A stretch of 15,984 bases of DNA from Candidatus Caenarcanales bacterium (GTDB lineage: Bacteria > Cyanobacteriota > Vampirovibrionia > LMEP-6097), in the NCBI GenBank assembly GCA_022447685.1, contig JAKVAO010000060.1, positions 1 to 15,984 of the forward strand. The letters run 5' to 3'. A model generated the notes under the pieces. It did no database searches, was not told the origin of the DNA, and saw only the letters and a program-made list of their open reading frames with translations. The translations under genes were made by a program, and so were the position numbers. Shown here piece by piece: positions 1-6,501 of this stretch; the stretch's first letter is position 1; every line of letters begins with the position of its first letter.

Positions 1-1
1 T

Positions 2-346
2 ACTACAGTTGGTAACGCTGCACAGGTAACTACTGGAACGGCTGCTGCTGTTGTCGCAAACAACAGAGAAACAACTAATGCATTAGGACAATTAGATTCA
101 ATGATCAACAATATCTCAAGAATGAGATCTACCGTTGGTGCGTATGAAAATTCGCTTCAAAGTAACATGGAATACTTAGACAGGTACGCTGAAAGCTTAA
201 GAGGTGCTAGATCTAGAATTCAAGATGCCGACGTCGCTGCTGAAAGTGCAGAAGTACTTAGAGGGCAAATCTTACAGCAATCTGCTGCTGCGATGCTTTC
301 TCAAGCTAACTCTACGCCACAGCTTGCTCTTAACTTATTACCTTAA
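2..346 (+). CDS. fliC: flagellin, 3' part (gene cut by window start)
   Basis: The reading frame is open from base 2 to the TAA at 344-346 and encodes the last 114 residues of a flagellin. The N-terminal D0/D1 part lies outside the window. The visible part is a Thr/Ala-rich stretch (the end of the variable centre) followed by the conserved C-terminal D1/D0 helix. It includes SRMRSTVGAYENSL and the terminal ILQQSAAAMLSQAN...LNLLP signature that packs in the filament core. The last 81 residues are almost the same as those of the flagellin at 1770-2696. The central stretch (NAAQVTTGTAAAVVANN) is unlike the other two copies. It is the first of three tandem flagellins and is followed by a strong terminator. 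An internal ATG at 101 is not the start, because flagellin sequence continues upstream of it. Confidence 0.95.
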   Translation, partial: TTVGNAAQVTTGTAAAVVANNRETTNALGQLDSMINNISRMRSTVGAYENSLQSNMEYLDRYAESLRGARSRIQDADVAAESAEVLRGQILQQSAAAMLSQANSTPQLALNLLP

Positions 347-375
347 TATTTAAAATCTATTTAAGTTTACCTTAG

Positions 376-400
376 TTCTAAACTGCCACCAGGTTTAGAA
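376..400 (+). repeat. hairpin in flagellin 1 3' UTR (shared with flagellin 3)
   Basis: TTCTAAAC (376-383) pairs perfectly with GTTTAGAA (393-400) around a 9-base loop, between the flagellin stop and the terminator. The same CTTAGTTCTAAACT block and a similar hairpin follow the flagellin at 1770-2696. The two 3' UTRs are therefore homologous, and the structure may stabilise flagellin mRNA. Its function is inferred. Confidence 0.55.
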
Positions 401-410
401 TTGGTTACGA

Positions 411-463
411 CCCCATAGTTGGATTCTCGCAAGAATCTAACTATGGGGATTTTTTATTTTTTT
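411..463 (+). terminator. strong intrinsic terminator after flagellin 1
   Basis: A 16-bp stem (411-426 with 433-448, one G-U pair) closes a TCGCAA loop and is followed directly by a T-rich run (450-463). This is a textbook Rho-independent terminator. It separates the first flagellin from the next transcription unit. Confidence 0.93.
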
Positions 464-538
464 GTTTCATCAAAACCATACTAGACCAAAAAACCTAAGA
501 CTCATATAAAAGATCTAAATAAATTATCTAAAATAAAT

Positions 539-566
539 TAAAGTTACTAGACCATATAACCGATTA
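539..566 (+). promoter_or_regulatory. sigma-28 (FliA)-like promoter for flagellin 2
   Basis: TAAA at 539-542, a 16-base spacer and ACCGATTA at 559-566 resemble the flagellar sigma-28 consensus TAAA-N15-GCCGATAA. The -10 box matches at 6 of 8 positions. The identical arrangement (TTAAAGTT, 13 bases, ACCGATYA) precedes the next flagellin gene, which makes chance unlikely. The predicted 5' leader is about 30 nt. Confidence 0.75.
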
Positions 567-589
567 ATACTTGTGAAGGATTAACTCAT

Positions 590-596
590 AAGGAGG
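590..596 (+). promoter_or_regulatory. strong ribosome binding site of flagellin 2
   Basis: AAGGAGG lies 7 bases before the ATG at 604. It is a full-strength Shine-Dalgarno site. The glycosylation genes downstream mostly have weak or no such site. Confidence 0.9.
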
Positions 597-603
597 ATAT
601 GAC

Positions 604-1530
604 ATGGGTATCACAGTAAACACTAATGTTCAAAGTCTTTTTGCTCAAAGAGCTTTAAGAATGAATACAGGTAGTGTTCAGAAATCAATTGAAAGGTTAT
701 CCACTGGATTTAGAATTAATAGAGCCGGTGATGATGCTGCTGGACTTTCAATTAGTAATAAAATGACCACGCTTATTCGTGGTATGAATCAAGCTAAAAG
801 AAATATTGGTGATGGTATTGCCATGATATCAACCATCGATAGTGCACTAGGAACTGTTCAAGACAATCTCCAGAGGATTAGAGAACTTACTGTTCAAGCT
901 TTAAACGGAACCAATTCAGAAGATGAGCTTGCTGCCATCCAAAGAGAAGTCAATGAAAGAATTATTGCCATCGACGATATGGGTACGCAAGCAACCTTTA
1001 ATGGTGTAAATTTACTGAAAGGTACACAGGATATAACCCTACAGATTGGTGCAGAAAATGGTCAAACTCTTAAAATGGAAACCTCCGCAACAGTTACAGC
1101 TGACACTGGTTTCAAAGTAGATTTCTCATCAACAACTCTTGGGTCCATTGGTGAAGGAACTATTGACCTCAGTTCTTTTTCAGTTGGATCTAAATCAGTT
1201 GGAACCGTTGCTGAGAATAGTACATCTAGTGCCACTGCTGTTGCAGGTACTGTTACACCAACAGCCTTACTACAATTAGACTCAATGATAGATAATATAT
1301 CCAGAATGAGGTCTACAGTTGGTGCCTACGAGAATTCGTTGACAAGTAATATGGATTACTTAGATAGATATTCTGAAAGTCTTGAGGGAGCAAGATCTAG
1401 AGTTAGAGATGTAGATGTAGCTGCCGAGAGTGCAGACCTACTGAAGAACCAGATACTTCAGCAGACTGCTTCTGCCATGTTATCACAGGCTAATTCGGCT
1501 CCACAGGTCGCTTTATCATTGCTGCCATAA
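604..1530 (+). CDS. fliC: flagellin 2, complete, short form
   Basis: This is the structural protein of the flagellar filament, 308 residues. The N-terminal D0/D1 (about 1-150) carries ERLSTGFRINRAGDDAAGLSI, and the C-terminal D1/D0 (about 225-308) ends in ALSLLP. The LQRIRELTVQ helix (89-98) matches the segment that TLR5 recognises in enterobacterial flagellins. The centre (about 172-222) is short and very Ser/Thr-rich: about 20 of 46 residues between 175 and 220 are S or T. There is no D2/D3 insert. That centre is the likeliest place for O-glycosylation. It also holds an N-S-T sequon at N205. The start is fixed by AAGGAGG and by the usual MGI.VNTN N-terminus. No signal peptide is expected, because flagellin leaves through the flagellar type III apparatus. 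Confidence 0.98.
   Translation: MGITVNTNVQSLFAQRALRMNTGSVQKSIERLSTGFRINRAGDDAAGLSISNKMTTLIRGMNQAKRNIGDGIAMISTIDSALGTVQDNLQRIRELTVQALNGTNSEDELAAIQREVNERIIAIDDMGTQATFNGVNLLKGTQDITLQIGAENGQTLKMETSATVTADTGFKVDFSSTTLGSIGEGTIDLSSFSVGSKSVGTVAENSTSSATAVAGTVTPTALLQLDSMIDNISRMRSTVGAYENSLTSNMDYLDRYSESLEGARSRVRDVDVAAESADLLKNQILQQTASAMLSQANSAPQVALSLLP
1150..1247 (+). repeat. conversion tract, copy 1 (flagellin 2 centre)
   Basis: These 98 bases are identical to 2316-2413 in flagellin 3 except at two positions (1192 A/C giving K/Q, and 1228 A/G giving S/G). There is not one synonymous difference. The sequence just upstream, at 1081-1130, differs at about one base in five. The tract encodes about residues 183-215, the Ser/Thr-rich centre. 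Confidence 0.85.
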
Positions 1531-1544
1531 CCACAAAAGGGGGA

Positions 1545-1584
1545 GAGAAAGTAGTAGCACTAAAATTCTTGCTACTGCTTTCTC
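1545..1584 (+). terminator. hairpin after flagellin 2, weak terminator or mRNA-stabilising stem
   Basis: A 15-bp stem (1545-1559 with 1570-1584, one G-U pair) with a 10-base loop lies just after the stop codon. It is followed by an A/T-rich run with no proper T tract, so termination may be partial. Unlike the 3' UTRs of flagellins 1 and 3, it has no TTCTAAAC hairpin. Confidence 0.5.
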
Positions 1585-1688
1585 CATATTATTAATAAAA
1601 AAAAACTAAATAGAAACAACTAAAGCTAATGAAAATATATTAGTTTTTATCCCCCAAAAATTTTTTTTGTAAATTTTTCAAATTAGAT

Positions 1689-1716
1689 TAAAGTTTTTAC
1701 TCCTAGTTACCGATCA
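1689..1716 (+). promoter_or_regulatory. sigma-28 (FliA)-like promoter for flagellin 3
   Basis: TAAA at 1689-1692, a 16-base spacer and ACCGATCA at 1709-1716 repeat the geometry of the promoter at 539-566, including the TTAAAGTT context. The rest of the two leaders differs, so the shared boxes look selected. The 5' leader would be about 45 nt. Confidence 0.72.
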
Positions 1717-1756
1717 TTAATGGTGTAGCTAATTTAAACTAAACGTAAAGAATCGG

Positions 1757-1763
1757 AAGGAGG
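1757..1763 (+). promoter_or_regulatory. strong ribosome binding site of flagellin 3
   Basis: AAGGAGG lies 6 bases before the ATG at 1770 and fixes that start. It is the same site type as that of flagellin 2. Confidence 0.9.
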
Positions 1764-1769
1764 AAAACA

Positions 1770-2696
1770 ATGGGAATTGTTGTAAACACAAATACACAAA
1801 GTTTATTTGCACAAAGATCGCTAAGAAACAATACCAGTATGATACAGAAATCTATTGAGAGATTATCTACTGGTTTTAGAATAAATAGAGCAGGAGATGA
1901 TGCCGCTGGGCTATCAATCTCACAGAAAATGACTACACTTATTCGTGGTATAGATCAAGCTAAAAGAAATATCGGAGACGGTATGGCAATGATCTCTACT
2001 ATGGATGGTGCACTGCAAACAGTTCAGGAAAACCTACAGAGAATTAGAGAACTTACAGTTCAGGCTGTAAACGGAACTAACTCTGAAGATGAAAAAGCTG
2101 CCATACAAAGAGAAGTTAATGAAAGGATTAAAGCCGTTAACGAGATGGGTAATCAGGCTTCATTCAATGGGGTAGATCTTCTAAAAGGCACAACCGACAT
2201 AACCCTTCAAATTGGTGCTAAATATGGAAATACTTTACAGATGAAGACTTCAGCAACTGTTACTGCTGATACTGGATTTAGAGTTGACTTCTCAACTACA
2301 ACTCTTGGATCCATCGGTGAAGGAACTATTGACCTCAGTTCTTTTTCAGTTGGATCTCAATCAGTTGGAACCGTTGCTGAGAATAGTACATCTGGTGCCA
2401 CTGCTGTTGCAGGGACTGTTACTCCAACAGCACTCACTCAACTAGATTCAATGATCAACAATATCTCAAGAATGAGATCCACAGTTGGTGCTTATGAAAA
2501 TTCTCTTCAAAGTAATATGGATTACTTAGACAGATATTCAGAAAGTTTAAGGGGAGCTAGATCTAGAGTACAAGATGTAGATGTTGCTACTGAAAGTGCA
2601 GAAGTTACTAGAGGACAGATCCTACAGCAATCTGCTGCAGCGATGCTTTCTCAAGCCAACTCTACACCACAGATTGCCTTAAACCTTCTACCTTAG
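1770..2696 (+). CDS. fliC: flagellin 3, complete, mosaic of its neighbours
   Basis: This is a flagellar filament protein of 308 residues, collinear without gaps with flagellin 2. It has the same D0/D1 signatures (ERLSTGFRINRAGDDAAGLSI near the N-terminus, LQRIRELTVQ, and a C-terminal end in ALNLLP) and the same short Ser/Thr-rich centre. The gene looks composite. Its central tract is nearly identical in DNA to flagellin 2. Its 3' end matches flagellin 1, including a perfect 37-base run (93-129 versus 2443-2479), and the two 3' UTR hairpins are homologous as well. The 5' half is diverged from flagellin 2, largely at synonymous sites. It has its own sigma-28-like promoter and strong ribosome site. 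Several co-expressed flagellins of near-equal size suggest a multi-subunit filament, or a spare pool for recombination. Confidence 0.98.
   Translation: MGIVVNTNTQSLFAQRSLRNNTSMIQKSIERLSTGFRINRAGDDAAGLSISQKMTTLIRGIDQAKRNIGDGMAMISTMDGALQTVQENLQRIRELTVQAVNGTNSEDEKAAIQREVNERIKAVNEMGNQASFNGVDLLKGTTDITLQIGAKYGNTLQMKTSATVTADTGFRVDFSTTTLGSIGEGTIDLSSFSVGSQSVGTVAENSTSGATAVAGTVTPTALTQLDSMINNISRMRSTVGAYENSLQSNMDYLDRYSESLRGARSRVQDVDVATESAEVTRGQILQQSAAAMLSQANSTPQIALNLLP
2316..2413 (+). repeat. conversion tract, copy 2 (flagellin 3 centre)
   Basis: Partner of 1150-1247: 96 of 98 bases are identical, and both differences change an amino acid. It codes for the Ser/Thr-rich central segment. Confidence 0.85.
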
Positions 2697-2698
2697 TT

Positions 2699-2720
2699 CT
2701 AAACTCCTTCTCAAGTTTAG
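2699..2720 (+). repeat. hairpin in flagellin 3 3' UTR
   Basis: CTAAACT (2699-2705) pairs with AGTTTAG (2714-2720). It occupies the same place as, and is homologous to, the hairpin at 376-400 after flagellin 1. Confidence 0.5.
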
Positions 2721-2730
2721 AGTAGTTACA

Positions 2731-2762
2731 ACCCAGAGTCTAGCTAAAACTAGACTTTGGGT
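2731..2762 (+). terminator. terminator-like stem without T tract after flagellin 3
   Basis: A 13-bp stem (2731-2743 with 2750-2762, one G-U pair) with a CTAAAA loop sits where flagellin 1 has its terminator. The bases after it are CACAATAAAC, not a T run. It is therefore probably a leaky terminator or a 3'-end stabiliser. Read-through into the glycosyltransferase operon is possible. Confidence 0.5.
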
Positions 2763-2805
2763 CACAATAAACAAGAGAAGGACTAGAACTATATATTTAT
2801 TTCAA

Positions 2806-2833
2806 TCGACAATATAAAAACCCTATTTATAAT
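2806..2833 (+). promoter_or_regulatory. sigma-70-like promoter for the glycosylation operon
   Basis: TCGACA (2806-2811, 5 of 6 to TTGACA), a 16-base spacer and a perfect TATAAT (2828-2833) lie 41 bases before the ATG at 2875. No sigma-28 boxes are seen here. The operon probably has housekeeping expression that is independent of the flagellin promoters. Confidence 0.65.
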
Positions 2834-2874
2834 GGATAGAAAGTTAATATAAACGTGGATTATTTAAATCAGGA

Positions 2875-4803
2875 ATGTATTTATTAAAAGACAAACCTGA
2901 TTTAAGTAAAGAGCTTGAAGAAACAATTGAAAGAAACCAAGATTCAATTGCCCTTCAAAAGATTTACAAGTTTTTATCAAACCCTCAAGACCATCTAGCT
3001 CAATACTTTATTGCTAAAATTGCTTTCAAAAATAAGCGAATCAAAGAAGCAAGTCATCTAATTAATACTATTCCTCTAGAATATATTAATTCTGAAGAAA
3101 AGATTTTAAACCTTTATCAACAAATACAAGATTTTATATCACATAAAGTTTTCCAGATACAACAGAATATTGATGAGATCTACAAAAGCAACTCAGATAT
3201 TGAAATAGATACTTTAGCAGTAAAAATTTTCAATATCTATATAGATTTAGAAGAAGAATCCAGGGCTTATGACTTTCTGGAAAAAACTAGTGATAATAAT
3301 AAAAGTAGAAAACTAGAGCAAGTTAACTTAAGGTTATTTCACCGCTATAATTCGCAAGGTAAATATTTTAAAACCTTGAAAATAGCTCATAGGCTTCTTG
3401 CTATACCAAAACTTAAAGCTGTAGCTCATGGTTTCATCGCTGATATTTTATTTAGGTATGGGAAATCAAGCTTAGCACACGATCATATAAAAAAATCTAT
3501 TGAAGCATCTAAAAACAATTATGAAATTTTCAATACTCTAGTAGGTTATGCACATTATAAAGAATATAGCTCTGGGGAAGAGATTCTTGAGCAAGCAAAA
3601 TATTTTTCACAAAATCTTTTCAAAGAGCTTCAACCTAAAAACAGATTTAGCTTTAATCTAAAAAGAACACAAACAACACTAAAAGTAGGGTTTATTTCAG
3701 CTGACTTTAAAGGTCATGCTCTCTTTCTCTGGATTGGAGATATTTTCCCTGAACTTCAAAAAAATAATATAGAAGTTTTTTCATACTGCAATAATGACCA
3801 CGATGATATTACTGGACGCTGGCAAGATAAATCTAATCATTGGAGAGACATTAAAGACTTACAAGACGATGAAGTCCAAAAAATCATTTTAGAAGATCAA
3901 GTAGATATATTGATAGATCTTTCTGGTCACACCAAAGGCAACAGATTAGGAGTCTTTGCTAGACGTGCAGCACCAATACAAATGTCTTGGCTTGGTCAAG
4001 CAGGTCCAATTGGAGTCAATACAATGGACTATATAGTTAGTGATGAAACTTTAATTCCAAAAGAAAAACAAAAATTTTATTTAGAAAAAATTTGTTATAT
4101 GCCTGATTATATAAGTGTTTTTAATTTAAAAGAAGCCTGTAATTTATTTAGAGAAATCAAAGGATATCCAAAAAGAGAAAATGGTTTTACTACCTATGGG
4201 TGTTTCAACAATTGCATCAAGGTTAATACTAGAAGTATTAAATTGTGGTCAAAAATACTTAAACAAGATCCTGGGGCACAGCTCTATATTAAGAATCATG
4301 CACTTGCAAATGAAGATGTAGATAAATACCTTAAATATAAATTTAAGCAAGAAGGGATTTTAGATAGAGTATATTTTGAAGCAGCTTCAAAAACTAGAGG
4401 TGACTATTTAGACTGTTATAACAGAATTGATATTCATCTAGATCCCATACCTGTAGGAGGAGGAACAACAACTATTGACTCAATATTTATGGGAGTACCA
4501 GTTATTACACTATGTGGAGAACAAATGTCTCATAGGGCAAGTAGTTCAATTTTTACAAGCTTGAATCATACAGAATTAATTGCCTACAGCGAAGAAGAAT
4601 ACATTAAGCTTGCACTAAATCTTTCTAAGAATGAAGAGCAAATTGCAAAATATCGCCATAATTTAAGAAATGAATTCTTAAAATCTCCGTTAGTTGATAC
4701 CCAGAAATTTGCTAGAGATTTTTCTTCAAAATTATTTGAATGCTGGCAAGAATACCTAAGCGAAGGTAAAATAATCATAGGAGAAAAGTTTCTTGACACT
4801 TAA
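2875..4803 (+). CDS. TPR/GT41 (SPINDLY/OGT-like) glycosyltransferase 1, probable flagellin glycosyltransferase
   Basis: This 642-residue protein has a helical, TPR-like N-terminal half (about 1-255) and a GT41-type GT-B catalytic half (about 265-630). Visible catalytic-domain motifs are GFISADFKGHALF (H281, at the position of the OGT active-site His), LIDLSGHTKGNR, APIQMSWLGQAGPIG, FNNCIKVN (K449, the place of the OGT catalytic Lys) and PVGGGTTTID (528-535, phosphate loop). The human OGT loop has H-T-T, while here it is G-T-T. That fits the wider bacterial and SPY-like branch and makes UDP-GlcNAc an unsafe guess for the donor. In Caulobacter, FlmG combines a flagellin-binding TPR part with a GT41-like part. 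The position right behind three flagellins suggests the same job. No good Shine-Dalgarno spacing is present (AGGA abuts the ATG). It overlaps the next gene by 11 bp. Confidence 0.9.
   Translation: MYLLKDKPDLSKELEETIERNQDSIALQKIYKFLSNPQDHLAQYFIAKIAFKNKRIKEASHLINTIPLEYINSEEKILNLYQQIQDFISHKVFQIQQNIDEIYKSNSDIEIDTLAVKIFNIYIDLEEESRAYDFLEKTSDNNKSRKLEQVNLRLFHRYNSQGKYFKTLKIAHRLLAIPKLKAVAHGFIADILFRYGKSSLAHDHIKKSIEASKNNYEIFNTLVGYAHYKEYSSGEEILEQAKYFSQNLFKELQPKNRFSFNLKRTQTTLKVGFISADFKGHALFLWIGDIFPELQKNNIEVFSYCNNDHDDITGRWQDKSNHWRDIKDLQDDEVQKIILEDQVDILIDLSGHTKGNRLGVFARRAAPIQMSWLGQAGPIGVNTMDYIVSDETLIPKEKQKFYLEKICYMPDYISVFNLKEACNLFREIKGYPKRENGFTTYGCFNNCIKVNTRSIKLWSKILKQDPGAQLYIKNHALANEDVDKYLKYKFKQEGILDRVYFEAASKTRGDYLDCYNRIDIHLDPIPVGGGTTTIDSIFMGVPVITLCGEQMSHRASSSIFTSLNHTELIAYSEEEYIKLALNLSKNEEQIAKYRHNLRNEFLKSPLVDTQKFARDFSSKLFECWQEYLSEGKIIIGEKFLDT
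4779..4783 (+). promoter_or_regulatory. ribosome binding site that sets a TTG start
   Basis: AGGAG lies 9 bases before the TTG at 4793, inside the end of the preceding gene. It supports TTG as the start of the nucleotidylyltransferase, whose conserved N-terminus (LKGVILSGGKGSRL) begins two residues later. Confidence 0.75.
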
Positions 4804-5830
4804 AGGAGTTATTTTATCTGGAGGTAAGGGATCTCGCCTATCCCCTATCACTGATGATTACCCTAAACAACTTCTTCCAATTATTGGTAAACCTATTTTA
4901 TTTCATTGTATTGACCACCTTCGCAAAAGTGGTATTAAAGATATTGCCATTATAATCAACCCTGAAACTGGTGATCAAATACAAGAAGCTGTTAATAAAG
5001 AAGACTATCCTGAAAATATTAGTTTTATAGTTCAAGAAGAAGCACTAGGGTTAGCACATGCAGTAAATTGCGCCAAAGAATTTATTGGTCAAGATGATTT
5101 CCTTGTCTTACTTGGTGACAATTTATTTGATAAATCATTAAAATCTTTAATAACCAAATTCAAAGAAAGTCAATCAGACAGTTTAATTCTACTAAAAGAA
5201 GTTGAAAGACCTTATGATTTTGGAGTTGCTGACATTGGTGAAGATGGTAGAGTAAAAAAACTTATAGAAAAGCCCAAAACCTTTGTTTCAAATTATGCTG
5301 TAGTAGGCGTTTATCTATTCAAAGCATCAATATTCAATGCTATAGAAGGGCTCAATCCATCTGCTCGAGGGGAATTAGAAATTACAGATGCCATTGCAAA
5401 ACAGATTACACTTGGTCAAACTGTACAAACAGCTTTCTTAGATTCATACTGGTTTGACTCAGGAACACTTCATGGTCTATTAGATGCAAATAAAACTTTC
5501 CTTCTGAAAAGTGAGAAATTTGACAATATCAATACCAGAATTCGTGATTCTTATATATTAGGCAAGGTTGCAATTGGCTCTGGCTCAACTATTGAGAATA
5601 CAAAAATTATGGGACCTGTATATATTGGGAAAAATGTTCACATAAGAGATTCAATAATTGGACCTTTTAGCACTATCGCGGACAACTGCATTATAGATGA
5701 CTCAGAACTTCAAGAAGTTGTCACCATGGAGCAAGCAAGTATTTTCAACTCTCAAATAGTCTCTTCAATAATTTTCAAAGAGTCAACCTTAAGCAATACA
5801 AATCCTGTGATTAACAAACTTCATAAATGA
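4793..5830 (+). CDS. rmlA: long-form glucose-1-phosphate thymidylyltransferase (RmlA/StrD type)
   Basis: It joins a nucleoside triphosphate to a sugar 1-phosphate, most likely dTTP to glucose 1-phosphate. That would be the entry step to dTDP-deoxysugars in the cytoplasm. The nucleotidyltransferase domain covers about 1-240, with GGKGSRLSPIT (10-20), PKQLLP (24-29), LGDN (107-110), IEKPK (158-162), ARGELEITDA (191-200) and WFDSGT (220-225). A left-handed beta-helix tail (about 255-335) follows, so it is the long StrD-like form rather than the usual 290-residue RmlA. The PKQLLP motif favours thymidylyl over cytidylyl transfer (RfbF has PKPM). The start is TTG, 11 bases inside the upstream gene. 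Its stop overlaps the next ATG (ATGA), so it is translationally coupled in a three-gene operon. Confidence 0.88.
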   Translation: MTLKGVILSGGKGSRLSPITDDYPKQLLPIIGKPILFHCIDHLRKSGIKDIAIIINPETGDQIQEAVNKEDYPENISFIVQEEALGLAHAVNCAKEFIGQDDFLVLLGDNLFDKSLKSLITKFKESQSDSLILLKEVERPYDFGVADIGEDGRVKKLIEKPKTFVSNYAVVGVYLFKASIFNAIEGLNPSARGELEITDAIAKQITLGQTVQTAFLDSYWFDSGTLHGLLDANKTFLLKSEKFDNINTRIRDSYILGKVAIGSGSTIENTKIMGPVYIGKNVHIRDSIIGPFSTIADNCIIDDSELQEVVTMEQASIFNSQIVSSIIFKESTLSNTNPVINKLHK

Positions 5831-6501
5831 TTACAAAGAATAAAAAATTAATTATAGTTGGTGACAGTGCTTTTGCTGAGATAGCTTATGAGTATTTTTT
5901 GCATGACTCAGAATTTATCCCCGTAGCATTTAGCGTTGAAAAAGACTTTAAAAGAAAAGATTCGTTATTCAGCCTTCCTGTAGAAGAATTGGAAAATTTA
6001 GAAGATAAATACTCAACAGATCACTATATTTTTGTTGCGCTCACATATCATAATTTCAATCGAACAAGAGAGCGCTTATTAAATAGTGCAAAGAATAAAG
6101 GCTTCAAGATAGCATCTTATGTAAGCTCCAAAGCTTTTGTTTGGTCTAATGTTCAACTTGGAGAAAATTGCTTTATATTTGAAGACAATACTATTCAACC
6201 TTTTGTCAGTATTGGAGACAATGTGATCCTATGGAGTGGTAATCATATTGGACACCATTCAAAAATTGGAAGTCATTGTTTTATATCATCTCATGTAGTG
6301 ATTTCCGGATTCTGTGGAGTTGGTGACTATAGCTTCCTGGGCGTGAATGCAGCTTTAAGTAATAACATCAATCTAGCTAAGGATAATTTCATAGCCATGG
6401 GAGCTGTAATTTTATCAGATACAGAAGAAAACAAAGTTTACGTAGGTAATCCAGCCAAAGCAATGAAGGGCAAGGCTAGTGATATGAAGTTTTTCAAATA
6501 A
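5827..6501 (+). CDS. PglD/NeuD-like sugar acyltransferase (left-handed beta-helix)
   Basis: This 224-residue protein has the two-part layout of PglD/NeuD. A small Rossmann-like sugar-binding domain (about 1-95, starting LIIVGDSAFAEIAYEYF) is followed by a left-handed beta-helix (about 105-210) of hexapeptide repeats ending in VYVGNPAKAM. The family acetylates, or otherwise acylates, the amino group of nucleotide-activated amino sugars, often UDP- or dTDP-4-amino-6-deoxy sugars. In IGHHSKIGSH the first His (H143) aligns by eye with the catalytic His of PglD. It starts within the stop of rmlA (ATGA overlap) and ends overlapping the opposite gene by 8 bp. Partner with rmlA and the aminotransferase further on, it fits synthesis of an N-acylated dideoxy-amino sugar. 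The acyl group and substrate cannot be read from the sequence. Confidence 0.85.
   Translation: MITKNKKLIIVGDSAFAEIAYEYFLHDSEFIPVAFSVEKDFKRKDSLFSLPVEELENLEDKYSTDHYIFVALTYHNFNRTRERLLNSAKNKGFKIASYVSSKAFVWSNVQLGENCFIFEDNTIQPFVSIGDNVILWSGNHIGHHSKIGSHCFISSHVVISGFCGVGDYSFLGVNAALSNNINLAKDNFIAMGAVILSDTEENKVYVGNPAKAMKGKASDMKFFK

Noticed and set aside
101..346. An 81-residue gene starting at the ATG at 101
   Set aside because: It is the C-terminal end of flagellin; the same frame carries flagellin sequence back to base 2, and no ribosome site precedes the ATG.
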